Part shown: one piece after another, positions 7,855 through 15,232 of the stretch
Layout: each line of letters starts with the position of its first letter
Position numbering within the stretch: position 1 is the first letter of the stretch
From: a virus
Virus record (IMG/VR): IMGVR_UViG_3300043777_000365
Location: 1 to 64,000 of that record
DNA: 64,000 nucleotides
Strand: one strand, 5' to 3'
The notes under the pieces: model-generated
The model's database searches: none
The model's input: the letters and a program-made list of their open reading frames with translations, nothing else
Told to the model about the DNA's origin: nothing
Position numbers and translations under genes: made by a program

Positions 7855-8231
7855 GAAGCAATCCTCCCTCTGCTCTTCTCCGCGCAGACCGCGCACACGT
7901 GCTTCCCCAGCGCCGAGCTCCACGTCGGGTTGCGCTTGGGTAGCCCCTTGCCCTTGTGGGTCCGGACCCTCATCGTCGAGCTGCACTTCGGGCACGGCTC
8001 GTCGAGGCTCGCCCAGTAGTCCTTCGACCTCGCCTCCTTCTCGTCGACGTTGCGGAACGCGGCCTCGAAGGCCGGGCCCTCGCCCTTCACCTCGAACATG
8101 AGCCCGAGCGCCAGGCGCCCGACCGCGCAACGATGGAGGAACGGGGACTCCTTCTCCAGCCGCGTTTTCCGAACCATCGCGTTGGGGCCCCAACGCTTCT
8201 TCGCCTCCAGCAAGGCCTCTCGCGGGCTCAC
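7851..8231 (-). CDS. Zinc-ribbon hypothetical protein
   Basis: A 126-aa protein with a GTG start overlapping the upstream TGA (GTGA). CPKC and CAVC pairs in the C-terminal third (about 75-118) form a zinc ribbon around a basic segment (RTHKGKGLPKRNP), suggesting nucleic acid binding. Family unknown. Confidence 0.75.
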   Translation of the reverse strand: MSPREALLEAKKRWGPNAMVRKTRLEKESPFLHRCAVGRLALGLMFEVKGEGPAFEAAFRNVDEKEARSKDYWASLDEPCPKCSSTMRVRTHKGKGLPKRNPTWSSALGKHVCAVCAEKSRGRIAS

Positions 8232-8386
8232 GGCCCCACCCGCTTGCGGCTCTCGAGCTCGGACTGGACCAGGTCCCTCGCCCTCGACTTGGCCGGCAAG
8301 GTCAGGAGCATCCTCGCCAGGGTCTCGTCGTCCACCCGCCGCATCCTCTCCCCCAGCTTCTTGAAAACGTCGTCGATGTCGCCCAT
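8228..8386 (-). CDS. Small helical hypothetical protein
   Basis: A 52-aa, all-helical charged protein (MGDIDDVFKKLGERM) too small to classify. It is coupled to both neighbours by overlapping stop/start codons (TGATG upstream, GTGA downstream). Confidence 0.7.
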   Translation of the reverse strand: MGDIDDVFKKLGERMRRVDDETLARMLLTLPAKSRARDLVQSELESRKRVGP

Positions 8387-8619
8387 CACCCAACCTCCTT
8401 TCGCGGCTCTTTGGCCGCCGTCTCCTCCAACAGGTCGATCACCCTCGCCACCTTCGCCGCCGCCCCCAAGAGGTCGGCGCGCGCGCGACTCTCGTCCCAG
8501 TTGTCCTTCACCTTGAGCCCGCACGCCCGGCACTCGTGCCCCGAGTCGTCGAGCTTCTCCGCCACCGAGTGCACCAGGTCGAACGCCCGGTGCAGCTTCT
8601 CCACGTCCTCGGGGTTCAT
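8386..8619 (-). CDS. Small CxxC hypothetical protein
   Basis: A 77-aa protein starting at MNPEDVEKLHRAF after a GGAGG site. A single CRAC pair sits between two amphipathic helices; two such pairs in a dimer could bind zinc. Part of the overlapping gene run leading to the effector. Confidence 0.7.
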   Translation of the reverse strand: MNPEDVEKLHRAFDLVHSVAEKLDDSGHECRACGLKVKDNWDESRARADLLGAAAKVARVIDLLEETAAKEPRKEVG

Positions 8620-8828
8620 CGCTTCCTCCACGGGGAGAACCCGCCACCGGACATCCACACGTCGAGCGCGTCCACCAGCTCGGCGAGTCGGAATCCGTAG
8701 TCAGCAAGGGAGCGATCTCGAGCCCCACCCTCACCGCTCCGAATGACCTTGTTGGCCAGCTCCAAGATCTGCCCCGCCAACTTCCTCTGCTCCTCTAGGT
8801 TCGCGTCGGGGTCCACGTCGAGGTCCAC
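8616..8828 (-). CDS. Small hypothetical protein, first of effector operon
   Basis: A 70-aa helical protein with a GTG start (MDLDVDPDANLEEQRKL). It is the most upstream member of an unbroken chain of seven overlapping genes ending with the CRISPR effector and its coiled-coil partner. Confidence 0.65.
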   Translation of the reverse strand: MDLDVDPDANLEEQRKLAGQILELANKVIRSGEGGARDRSLADYGFRLAELVDALDVWMSGGGFSPWRKR

Positions 8829-8865
8829 GTCGCACGTCCTTTCGTTGGGTTGGGGTCACCCGGTT

Positions 8866-8899
8866 GGAGAGGGGTCGGTGGCCCGGGCCCCCGACCACC
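8866..8899 (-). terminator. Possible hairpin after 8929-10083
   Basis: GGTCGG (8873-8878) pairs with CCGACC (8891-8896) around a GC-rich loop. It falls between the stop of the 384-aa gene and the next start. There is no clear T tract, so it may be only a structural element. Confidence 0.35.
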
Positions 8900-8928
8900 C
8901 CTCCGTCCAGGTCCTTGCGAGGCTCCGC

Positions 8929-10083
8929 TCAGGCGGCCTTCAGCGCGAGGCCGGCCGCGCGCTCGAGGTCGAGCTTCTTCTCCGGGTCTTCGGCCTGCCC
9001 GGCGAGCCAGCTGAGGACGTTGCTCGCCCTCCACGTCGACTTGCCCGCGGGGAGGTTCGTGACGTCGTCCCCCTCGAACAGCTCCTTCGCCTTCTTCTGC
9101 TCCTCCTTGTTCAGGAACTTGCCGAAGCGGTTGCCGACGGCGGCCCAGCTGACCTGCTCCTCGTTGGCCTTCTGGATGGCGGCGACCGACTGCGAGATCT
9201 TCGCGGGGCCGAGCGCGGCGCGCACGACGTCGCGGAGGGCGGAGACGCTGGCCTTGGTGTCGAGGTCGTAGGTGCGCTGGGAGAACGCGATGTCGTCGGC
9301 GAGCTTCGCCCCGAGGTGGATCTGGCTGATCATGTCCTCGCCCGTCATCCCGTTGAGGCAGCGGACGCGGAGCCCGAAGGACCGGAAGCCGTTCTTGCCG
9401 TTGCCGTAGTCGGAGTTGCTCCACTCCCCTCCGAACACGAGGAACTCGCCCGGGGTCACCTCCATGACCTCGGGGCGGATGACCTTGAGGGCGGTGCGGG
9501 TCTCGGTGAACACCCCGTCGATGGGGACGGCCCCGAGCGACTGGGCCTCCTCCATGAGGGCGGTGGCGAGTGGGCGGGAGTCGAGCCGGCGGAACTTGTC
9601 GCTGAGGAACCCGCGCACCTGGCCGACGGCGGAGCGCACGAGGTGTCGCGCGTTCGGCTGGCCCTCCTGGAAGTGGCTGTGGAGGATATGCACCGCGAGG
9701 TCGCGCTCCCAGGCATCCTTCGCCGACCAGAGCTGGCGAAGATAAGGGGCGGGGACTCCTGCGCGCTCGGCGAGCTGGCCTTGCGCGAAGGTCGAGATGC
9801 CTCGCGCCCCGGCGTCCGAGTAAGCCCGGTTGCCTTGTGCGAAGTCGAGGGTCGGTTGGAACACGTCCTTGCCGACCTCGCGGTAGCCGAACGTGAGCGC
9901 CGTGCTGCGCGCGATTTGGTCGGTCGGGCACTCGCGCTCGAGCCGCTCGAACACGTTCACGGCCTCGCGCGCCCCCGCCTGGATCTTGGCGTTGAGGATG
10001 GCGACGCGGCGGTCCGCGTCGGTCTGGCCCTGGGTGCGGGTGAGGACGTCAGCGATGAGGGCGGAATGTGTCTGAGTGGTCAT
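8929..10083 (-). CDS. DUF932-like phage protein
   Basis: A 384-aa soluble protein starting MTTQTHSALIADV after an AAAGGAG site. It contains YLRQLW, the segment FGGEWSNSDYGNGKNGFRSF, and a C-terminal KKLDLERAAGLALKAA. The pattern resembles the DUF932/TIGR03299 phage-plasmid family, whose role is not known. It has a good ribosome site just after a hairpin (GGGGC-AAA-GCCCC), suggesting strong expression. Assignment to the family is from memory of the pattern. Confidence 0.7.
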   Translation of the reverse strand: MTTQTHSALIADVLTRTQGQTDADRRVAILNAKIQAGAREAVNVFERLERECPTDQIARSTALTFGYREVGKDVFQPTLDFAQGNRAYSDAGARGISTFAQGQLAERAGVPAPYLRQLWSAKDAWERDLAVHILHSHFQEGQPNARHLVRSAVGQVRGFLSDKFRRLDSRPLATALMEEAQSLGAVPIDGVFTETRTALKVIRPEVMEVTPGEFLVFGGEWSNSDYGNGKNGFRSFGLRVRCLNGMTGEDMISQIHLGAKLADDIAFSQRTYDLDTKASVSALRDVVRAALGPAKISQSVAAIQKANEEQVSWAAVGNRFGKFLNKEEQKKAKELFEGDDVTNLPAGKSTWRASNVLSWLAGQAEDPEKKLDLERAAGLALKAA

Positions 10084-10144
10084 GGTCGGTTCTCCTTTGC
10101 GGGGCTTTGCCCCGGTGCTGCTTGGTCGGGTTGAAGGGGAAAGA

Positions 10145-10348
10145 TCACTCGTCGTTCGTGACGGCGTCGACGATCGCCTGCTCCAGGGTGCGTTTGCGCG
10201 AGACGCGCTCGAGCACCGACTCGATGGCGGCCGCGATGCTGAACGCCTCGTCCTCGTCCTCGGCCGCCACGAAGAAGACCCGCCGGGGACTCCCATCGGC
10301 CCAAGGCTTGGCGTCAGTGGGGAGAAAGGTCACGCGGTACCGGTTCAC
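10145..10348 (-). CDS. Small hypothetical protein
   Basis: A 67-aa protein with GTG start (VNRYRVTFLPTDAKP), ending in an acidic/helical tail. The N-terminus reads as a short beta sheet followed by helix (FFVAAEDEDEAFSIAAAIE), similar to small DUF proteins of phages. Coupled to the 28-aa ORF upstream. Confidence 0.65.
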   Translation of the reverse strand: MNRYRVTFLPTDAKPWADGSPRRVFFVAAEDEDEAFSIAAAIESVLERVSRKRTLEQAIVDAVTNDE

Positions 10349-10431
10349 ACCGCCCTCCGGATCGCGAGGAGCAACCTGAGCGCGCCCAGCCGGGCGATGA
10401 CCCGCATCATGTCGAGCTCGACGGCGCTCAT
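10345..10431 (-). CDS. Tiny coupled ORF, 28 aa
   Basis: ATG overlaps the TGA of the upstream gene and the TGA overlaps the GTG of the downstream gene. The peptide (MSAVELDMMRVIARLGALR start) is one amphipathic helix. It may serve mainly for translational coupling. Confidence 0.45.
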   Translation of the reverse strand: MSAVELDMMRVIARLGALRLLLAIRRAV

Positions 10432-10688
10432 CGGAGCACCACGATCGTCTGCTCGCCCTCGCCCCGGCCGCCGTCCTCGTCATCCCTCGGGAGTGCGAAC
10501 TTGTCGTGGTACGCGGACCAGCTCACGTCGAGCTGGTCGACCTGCCCCACCTCGGCGACGACCGTCGTGCGCCAGTAGTCGCCGGACGGGTACGCGAACC
10601 CGACCTCGGCCTCGGGGTTGTCCAACATCTGGAGCATCTCGATGAGCTGCCCCACCGTCATCCCCTGGAACTTCCGCGGCGCGCTCAT
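10428..10688 (-). CDS. Small hypothetical protein
   Basis: An 86-aa protein starting MSAPRKFQGMTVGQLIEM. The phrase MTVGQLIEMLQMLDNPEAEVGF followed by a beta strand is a pattern seen in many small phage proteins of unknown role. Acidic tail. Coupled to neighbours by overlaps. Confidence 0.65.
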   Translation of the reverse strand: MSAPRKFQGMTVGQLIEMLQMLDNPEAEVGFAYPSGDYWRTTVVAEVGQVDQLDVSWSAYHDKFALPRDDEDGGRGEGEQTIVVLR

Positions 10689-10918
10689 GATTGCCCCCGA
10701 CCGTCGACCAGGGCCTCCCATGCCGCCGCAAACTCGGCGCGCTCGACAACGGCGAGATCCGCACACGTCTGCGCGTCGCCGGCCTGACCCGCGGCGCGCT
10801 CCCAGTTGTCGTACGCCTTAGCACCGTCTTGCTCGACGGGGACCTCGTCGGAGCGGCTCATGTCGTCGGCGAAAAGGATCTTGGCAAGCTGCGCGGCGGT
10901 CTTGGTCTTGGTGTCTAT
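10685..10918 (-). CDS. Small hypothetical protein with apparent AUA start
   Basis: A 77-aa frame beginning ATA-GAC-ACC at 10918. AAAGGAG lies 6 nt upstream of the ATA, in the same position as for the ATG of the 8929-10083 gene, and no ATG/GTG/TTG occurs nearby. The first in-frame ATG (10859-10861) gives a 58-aa protein but has no ribosome site. Either AUA is used or the start codon is mutated. The protein is acidic and helical, function unknown. Confidence 0.55.
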   Translation of the reverse strand: MDTKTKTAAQLAKILFADDMSRSDEVPVEQDGAKAYDNWERAAGQAGDAQTCADLAVVERAEFAAAWEALVDGRGQS

Positions 10919-10960
10919 CTCGGTCTCCTTTGCGGGCCCTTTGTCCCGCCGACAAGGATC

Positions 10961-10988
10961 AATCTAGCCCATCGCGAGCTAGTTGCAA
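10961..10988 (-). promoter_or_regulatory. Sigma-70-type promoter
   Basis: TTGCAA (10983-10988) is separated by 16 nt from TAGATT (10961-10966), reading towards the gene at 10685-10918. A hairpin GCGGG/CCCGC follows just before the AAAGGAG site. This is one of few places with both -35 and -10 boxes. Confidence 0.5.
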
Positions 10989-10999
10989 CCCGAAATCGT

Positions 11000-11033
11000 A
11001 CAAGCCCCCCGAAATAGTCACGGGAGGGCTTGT
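11000..11033 (-). terminator. Intrinsic terminator-like hairpin
   Basis: ACAAGCCCtCCCG pairs with CGGGgGGCTTGT, overlapping the end of the 11018-11248 gene and followed by ACGATTT. It would end the upstream transcript before the promoter at 10961. Confidence 0.6.
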
Positions 11034-11248
11034 TTCGAAGCCTTTCCTGGGCGCCGGCCCACGCTCACCTTGGGCCGGATCCGCCCCAGCCGGGCGTCCT
11101 CCACGACCCACCGCTTCAGCGTCGACTCCGGCACCCCGAGCGCCTTCGCCGCCGCCGGCAGGCGCCCGTGGGACGAGATGAGCGCCGCGCTCACCTGGCG
11201 GAACCAAGTCTCCGGCTCGCACTGCCGCAAGTACGTGAGCTTGGTCAC
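11018..11248 (-). CDS. Fis-type helix-turn-helix protein
   Basis: A 76-aa protein, GTG start (VTKLTYLRQCEPETWF). Residues 28-50 (GRLPAAAKALGVPESTLKRWV) form a Fis/NtrC-type helix-turn-helix; the tail is basic (KVSVGRRPGKASKQ). Probably binds DNA. It overlaps and is paralogous in layout to the next gene, also a short helix-turn-helix protein. Confidence 0.75.
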   Translation of the reverse strand: MTKLTYLRQCEPETWFRQVSAALISSHGRLPAAAKALGVPESTLKRWVVEDARLGRIRPKVSVGRRPGKASKQALP

Positions 11249-11454
11249 GCTCCGCCCCGCATCCGCTCGAGGGCCATCTCCCACACCTCGCGCTCGCCGA
11301 GCAGCGACGCGTAGCCGCGGAGCGTGCACGGGTGGACACCGAGGACCCTCGCGGCGAGCGTGGTGCTGCCCGTCGTCGCGATGGCGTCGGCCACGACGCG
11401 CATCGCCCGGTGCGGCTGCGCGTGCACGAGGGGGGACAGGCTCGTCTTGATCAT
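11245..11454 (-). CDS. Helix-turn-helix protein
   Basis: A 69-aa protein (MIKTSLSPLVHAQPHR). TTLAARVLGVHPCTLRGYASLL (about 30-51) is a helix-turn-helix of the same type as in 11018-11248; the two may form a heterodimeric regulator. A CATGAT hexamer lies 12 nt upstream and the 20-bp palindrome beyond that. Confidence 0.7.
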   Translation of the reverse strand: MIKTSLSPLVHAQPHRAMRVVADAIATTGSTTLAARVLGVHPCTLRGYASLLGEREVWEMALERMRGGA

Positions 11455-11732
11455 GGCTCCCACCCCATCATGGTGCCCCGGTTGGAAACCCGGGTTTCCA
11501 AGACGGGCCTGCGGTGCACCGCGCGCAGCTCCCGCGCCCGCCGGCACTCCTCCCGGAGGAACACCGCCCACGGGGCCCGCCGCGAGTACCCGCACATCGC
11601 GCTCAAGTACTTCACCCCCAGCTCGTCGCACGTGTCGCGGCCGCGGCCACCGTGCTCCCGCGCGGCCTCGATGATCCGGGCGCGCGCCGCCTCCTCGTCG
11701 CACGCCCACCAGTCGGCGAGCGCGATGCTCAT
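11451..11732 (-). CDS. Hypothetical protein running through a palindrome
   Basis: A 93-aa frame starting MSIALADWWACDEEAARAR. The N-terminal 70 residues are helical with two Cys. The last residues (VLETRVSNRGTMMGW) are translated from the palindrome and the following promoter, so the true C-terminus carries a tag encoded by the control region. Function unknown. Confidence 0.55.
   Translation of the reverse strand: MSIALADWWACDEEAARARIIEAAREHGGRGRDTCDELGVKYLSAMCGYSRRAPWAVFLREECRRARELRAVHRRPVLETRVSNRGTMMGWEP
11455..11501 (-). promoter_or_regulatory. CATGAT motif plus palindrome upstream of HTH gene
   Basis: CATGAT at 11467-11472 and the perfect palindrome at 11482-11501. The spacing from hexamer to ATG is 12 nt, longer than usual. 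Both elements lie inside the 3' part of the 11451-11732 frame. Confidence 0.5.
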
Positions 11733-11789
11733 GCCACCCATGCTTCCGTGTCTCCCGGACGGAAACGCTAGCACCGGATGCGGCCGCGT

Positions 11790-12734
11790 TCACCACACAT
11801 CGGCGACGGCCTCGGAGAGCTTCGTCGTGAGCAGGTCGGGCGGGGCGTTGGCCGGGTCCATCCCCTCGGGCAGCCGCGCGCGGGCCACCGGCACGTAGCT
11901 CGACAGCGCCGCGAGCAGCTGCTGGGCCGCCCTGTCCCCCGCCGGGTCCGCGTCCGTCGCCACGACCACGAACCTGAACCGCGACAGCTTGGCCACGGCG
12001 ACCGGGTCCACGCGCGAGCCGCCGAGGGCGAGCACCGGCCCCTCGCACACGCGCTCCACCGCCAGCGCGTTGAGCGCCCCCTCGACCACCACCACGCCGG
12101 CCCCGCCCGCCTCCCACGCGTGCTCCTCGCCGAACAGCACGCTCGTGTCCGGCCCCTCCTCCTCGCGCGGCGTCAGGTAGCGCACCGGCTGCCCCGCGTA
12201 GGCCCGCGCCGTGTAGCTGGCCACCCTGCCCGAGCCGTCCCGCACGGGGACCACGATGCGGCCGTCCAGGCGGCCCCCCAGCGCGTGGCCGAGCCCCCAG
12301 CGCTCCACCTGCCAGGGCTCGATGCCGCGCTTGTCCTGGGCGTACTGGCGCGCCGGCGTGGGCCAGTCCTCGAGCGGGGCAAGGATGACCTCCGGCGGCA
12401 GCTGAAACCCGCCCGGCCGGGGCGGGACGGTCACCCGGACCGCCGTCGGCGGGAGCTCGGCCACCTCCGCGTGGTCCGCGACCCACTGCCGCGCCACCCC
12501 GAACCCGACCCCGACGATGCGGGCCGCGAGCTGGACGGCGTTGCCCCCTTCTCCACAACTTCTGCATATCCACAAGCCCATCTTGTCCGGGTCGTCGTGC
12601 CGGATCGCGAAGCTTGGCTTGTTGTCCACATGGGTGCCGAGCGGGCACCGGCAGACGAGGTGGACGTCGTCGGAGAGCCTCTCGTCCACCTGCACCTCGA
12701 GCGAGGCTAGGAGCCTGCGGACGTCGAGGGTCAT
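11790..12734 (-). CDS. DnaG/TOPRIM-type primase
   Basis: A 314-aa primase that should make RNA primers for the phage replisome. The N-terminal zinc domain has C28, C30, H35, C57 and C60 (CRSCGEGGNAVQL). The TOPRIM domain shows VVVVEGALNAL with Glu218 and VVVATDADPAGD with Asp261 and Asp263. It is shorter than host DnaG, lacking the C-terminal helicase-binding domain. The ATG overlaps the stop of the small winged-helix gene upstream (TGATG), and the DnaB-type helicase is 500 nt upstream in the same direction. Confidence 0.92.
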   Translation of the reverse strand: MTLDVRRLLASLEVQVDERLSDDVHLVCRCPLGTHVDNKPSFAIRHDDPDKMGLWICRSCGEGGNAVQLAARIVGVGFGVARQWVADHAEVAELPPTAVRVTVPPRPGGFQLPPEVILAPLEDWPTPARQYAQDKRGIEPWQVERWGLGHALGGRLDGRIVVPVRDGSGRVASYTARAYAGQPVRYLTPREEEGPDTSVLFGEEHAWEAGGAGVVVVEGALNALAVERVCEGPVLALGGSRVDPVAVAKLSRFRFVVVATDADPAGDRAAQQLLAALSSYVPVARARLPEGMDPANAPPDLLTTKLSEAVADVW

Positions 12735-12955
12735 CAGCTGGACGGGAGCCCCAAGGCGACTCGCCCCGCCGGCGTGAGCACCCACAGTCGCCTCGGGACG
12801 CTGGGGCCGTCGACGAAGCCGATGCTCTTCAGCTGCCGGAACACCATCTCCACCGGGGGGTCGGCCGCCGTGCACGGCCCTCGCTCCCCGAGCAGGACTA
12901 GGGCTTTGAGCTGCGGCGGGGTCAGCGCCGCCCGGAGCGAGGGGTGGATGCTCAC
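12734..12955 (-). CDS. Small winged-helix-like protein
   Basis: A 73-aa protein, GTG start (VSIHPSLRAALTPPQLK). The pattern helix-helix-FVDGPSVPRRLWVLTPAGRVAL (a beta wing ending in LTPAGR) is common in small winged-helix regulators. Lies between primase and helicase genes with overlaps on both ends; perhaps a replication accessory factor. Confidence 0.65.
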   Translation of the reverse strand: MSIHPSLRAALTPPQLKALVLLGERGPCTAADPPVEMVFRQLKSIGFVDGPSVPRRLWVLTPAGRVALGLPSS

Positions 12956-13143
12956 CCTTCCTCCGCCAGGACGGCGACCCGCAGCGACGCCTCGCTCAGG
13001 ATGCGGTCGCACTTCGCCCGCATCGTCTCGAACTCGTCCACCCCGCGCGCCCCGGCGAGGAGCCCGAGCTCGAAGTTCAGGACCAGCTCCCTGGCGACGT
13101 CGATCTGCTCGACGATGTCGATGGCCGTGTCGCGCTTGCTCAT
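12952..13143 (-). CDS. Small helical hypothetical protein
   Basis: A 63-aa, fully helical acidic protein (MSKRDTAIDIVEQIDVAREL). Start chosen at the ATG 7 nt after CATGAT (13151-13156). Confidence 0.7.
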   Translation of the reverse strand: MSKRDTAIDIVEQIDVARELVLNFELGLLAGARGVDEFETMRAKCDRILSEASLRVAVLAEEG

Positions 13144-13209
13144 GACCCCCATCATGCCGCGCTTTGTTCCGATGCGTGGCATGATGATCCTCGGAGTGAA
13201 GGTAGAGGG
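13144..13209. promoter_or_regulatory. Two opposed CATGAT motifs and a CRISPR-repeat-like segment
   Basis: Minus-strand CATGAT at 13151-13156 serves the 63-aa gene. A plus-strand CATGAT lies at 13180-13185. Right after it, 13191-13208 reads TCGGAGTGAAGGTAGAGG, matching 17 of 18 bases of the CRISPR repeat end. A plus-strand transcript would carry this segment into the helicase 3' end as antisense RNA. Confidence 0.5.
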
Positions 13210-14664
13210 TCAGCGCTTGCTCTTTCCCTTGCGGCCCGCCGGGGGCTGGCTCACGTTGCCGTCCGCGTCGAGGAAGTCCCCGATCTCGCCGGACGGCCCC
13301 TCCTGCCTCGCCGCCCGCACGAACGGCACCGTCGTCCCCTGCCCGTACCAGCCCTTGTCCGGGTCGTAGGAGACCTCGACCCTCTGCGGGTAGGGACCGT
13401 AGCGGCGCTTCAGCACGTCGACCTCGAGCACGTCGTCCGGGATCTCCTTGAACTGCGACGGCCGGTGGATGCCGAGCTGCGTGTCGCCCACGTCCGTCCA
13501 CGAGCTCGACCCCTTGATGCCCTCGCGCGTCGGGTGGGGGTCGTCCCGGGTCTCGATGTCCTTGAGCCGCTGCTGGGCGAGCAGGATGAGGTGGCTCTGC
13601 GTCTCCTGCGCGATGGCCTGCGTGCGCTCGAGCGCGCGCTTCTCCTCCTCGGGCCGCTGGTCCACGAGGCACCGGTCCCAGAGGTCGCACACCATCACGT
13701 CGGCCCCCGTGTCGGCGACGTACTGGTGGATCAGGTCGAGGTTGGCCGCGTTGCTGCTGCGCTCCTTCTGCTGCCGCCCGAAGGGGTTCTGCATGAACCT
13801 CACGTGCCGCCCGACGACGGCGGCGGCCTTGCCGACGAGCTCCTGCTCCTCGTCGGAGTGCTCGCCGTGGAGGAACCGGGTCCGGCTCACGGCGTAGCCC
13901 TTCAGCGCGAGGAACATGATCGCCAGGAGCTCGAGGCTTATCCGGTCCCCCATCTCCCACGCCCCGTAGAGCACCCGCCGGCCGCGCATCGCCTGGCCGA
14001 GCGCGATGCGCGCGGCCATCGTGCTCTTGCCCCCTCCCGAGACCGCCGTCAGCACCGTGAGCATCCCCGGCTTGGCCCCCGGGGCCAGCCGGCTCTTGCC
14101 CGTGCGCTCGTCCACGTCGAGCGCCTCGATGCCGTACGGGTAGACGGCCTCGCCGCGCCTCCGGGCCTCGAGCTCGTCGAGCATCTCGGTCACGACCGCG
14201 GACGAGTCGCGCAGGTAGCGGCGGTCCCGGTGCTCGCCGAGCGCCTCCGCCACCTGTCGCGCCAGCGCCTTCACCCGCTCGTGCGGGGTGGAGCGGTCCT
14301 TCAGCGCGCCGAGCAGGGCGTTGAGCGGGCCGCGCGTGCACTCCGCCCGGGCCGAGTCCCAGAGCAGGCTCTCCACGGCGTGCTCGAGGTTGCGGGGCGG
14401 CCCGCCGAGCGCGAGCTGCTCGGCGTAGGCGACGTCGAGCTCGGGGAAGAGCCCCTTGGCCGTCTGCGGGTCCCACTCGAGCCGCCGCCGCTGCACCTCC
14501 TCGATCGCCTGCCACGCCACCTGGTGCTGCCGGTGCTGGAAGCGGTCGCTCTTGATCCGCCGCACCAGCGACGCTCTCGCCTCGGGGTCGCGCATCGCGG
14601 CGGCCACCACGATGCTCTCCCCCAGGACGTCGACTTGGACCTCCGCCTCGCGCGGGTCGCTCAC
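13210..14664 (-). CDS. DnaB-type replicative helicase
   Basis: A 484-aa hexameric helicase. The N-terminal helical domain spans about 1-150. The RecA-like motor has Walker A SGGGKST (209-215), a Walker-B-like VMVCDLWD near 330 and the segment LILLAQQRLKDIE typical of DnaB motif 3. The C-terminus is basic (RKGKSKR). The GTG start overlaps the stop of a 47-aa gene. Works with the TOPRIM primase just downstream. Confidence 0.92.
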   Translation of the reverse strand: MSDPREAEVQVDVLGESIVVAAAMRDPEARASLVRRIKSDRFQHRQHQVAWQAIEEVQRRRLEWDPQTAKGLFPELDVAYAEQLALGGPPRNLEHAVESLLWDSARAECTRGPLNALLGALKDRSTPHERVKALARQVAEALGEHRDRRYLRDSSAVVTEMLDELEARRRGEAVYPYGIEALDVDERTGKSRLAPGAKPGMLTVLTAVSGGGKSTMAARIALGQAMRGRRVLYGAWEMGDRISLELLAIMFLALKGYAVSRTRFLHGEHSDEEQELVGKAAAVVGRHVRFMQNPFGRQQKERSSNAANLDLIHQYVADTGADVMVCDLWDRCLVDQRPEEEKRALERTQAIAQETQSHLILLAQQRLKDIETRDDPHPTREGIKGSSSWTDVGDTQLGIHRPSQFKEIPDDVLEVDVLKRRYGPYPQRVEVSYDPDKGWYGQGTTVPFVRAARQEGPSGEIGDFLDADGNVSQPPAGRKGKSKR

Positions 14665-14804
14665 GCGGAATGTTCGGACTTTTTGATCATCGCAACGGCC
14701 CGCTCGTAAACCACCGGGAGTCGCGCGTTCGCAGGACTCGGAATCCTCGCAAGTGCCGCGTCATCCGGAATCTTCGATTCATCGAAACCGAACGCCTCGC
14801 TCAC
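14661..14804 (-). CDS. Small hypothetical protein, 47 aa
   Basis: GTG start overlapping the TGA of the 14801-15148 gene; its own TGA overlaps the helicase GTG. The peptide begins VSEAFGFDESKIPDD and ends in a basic helix (VAMIKKSEHSA). Its AT content is higher than that of the helicase. Confidence 0.6.
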   Translation of the reverse strand: MSEAFGFDESKIPDDAALARIPSPANARLPVVYERAVAMIKKSEHSA

Positions 14805-15148
14805 AGCCTCACCTCATAAAGCGCATCATCCAACGCGGTGTTGCCAAGTCCGTTTACAGCCCCATTGTCCTCGCGGATGCCTTCTTTGGCGTTCCAAACC
14901 TTCACGATTCGCTTCGCCTCCAAAAACTTCCGCATCGCCATCCCGATTGGAATGACTTGCAGCTCAGGTTTCCCGGCCTCTGCACTCGCGATCACGATCG
15001 CAGGTCCATTTACGAACGCGATGTCATCCGGATAGCCACCCTTACCGTTCTCTACGCATCGCCTCGCCCTACCTTGCAACGCTTTCACGAGATCCATCGG
15101 GCGGGCACTCGTCGAGGTCTTCTTCGAAATCTTCTTCAACGTCTTCAT
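14801..15148 (-). CDS. Hypothetical protein of lower GC
   Basis: A 115-aa protein starting MKTLKKISKKTSTSARP with a basic N-terminus and alternating beta strands (AIVIASAEAGKPELQVI). Start set at the ATG 8 nt after a CATGAT hexamer (15157-15162). GC is clearly below the surrounding genes, suggesting recent acquisition. Confidence 0.7.
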   Translation of the reverse strand: MKTLKKISKKTSTSARPMDLVKALQGRARRCVENGKGGYPDDIAFVNGPAIVIASAEAGKPELQVIPIGMAMRKFLEAKRIVKVWNAKEGIREDNGAVNGLGNTALDDALYEVRL

Positions 15149-15157
15149 TGTCAACCA

Positions 15158-15232
15158 TCATGCCGCGCGGCCTTCTTTCGGATCGCCGAATCTTCGAACG
15201 GTCCACTTGTACCAACTCGCACCGTCGCTCAT
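15158..15232 (-). CDS. Tiny ORF, 24 aa
   Basis: ATG overlaps the stop of the gene above (TGATG). Peptide MSDGASWYKWTVRRFGDP; the stop lies within the next CATGAT motif. Possibly a real micro-protein, possibly only coupling. Confidence 0.4.
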   Translation of the reverse strand: MSDGASWYKWTVRRFGDPKEGRAA

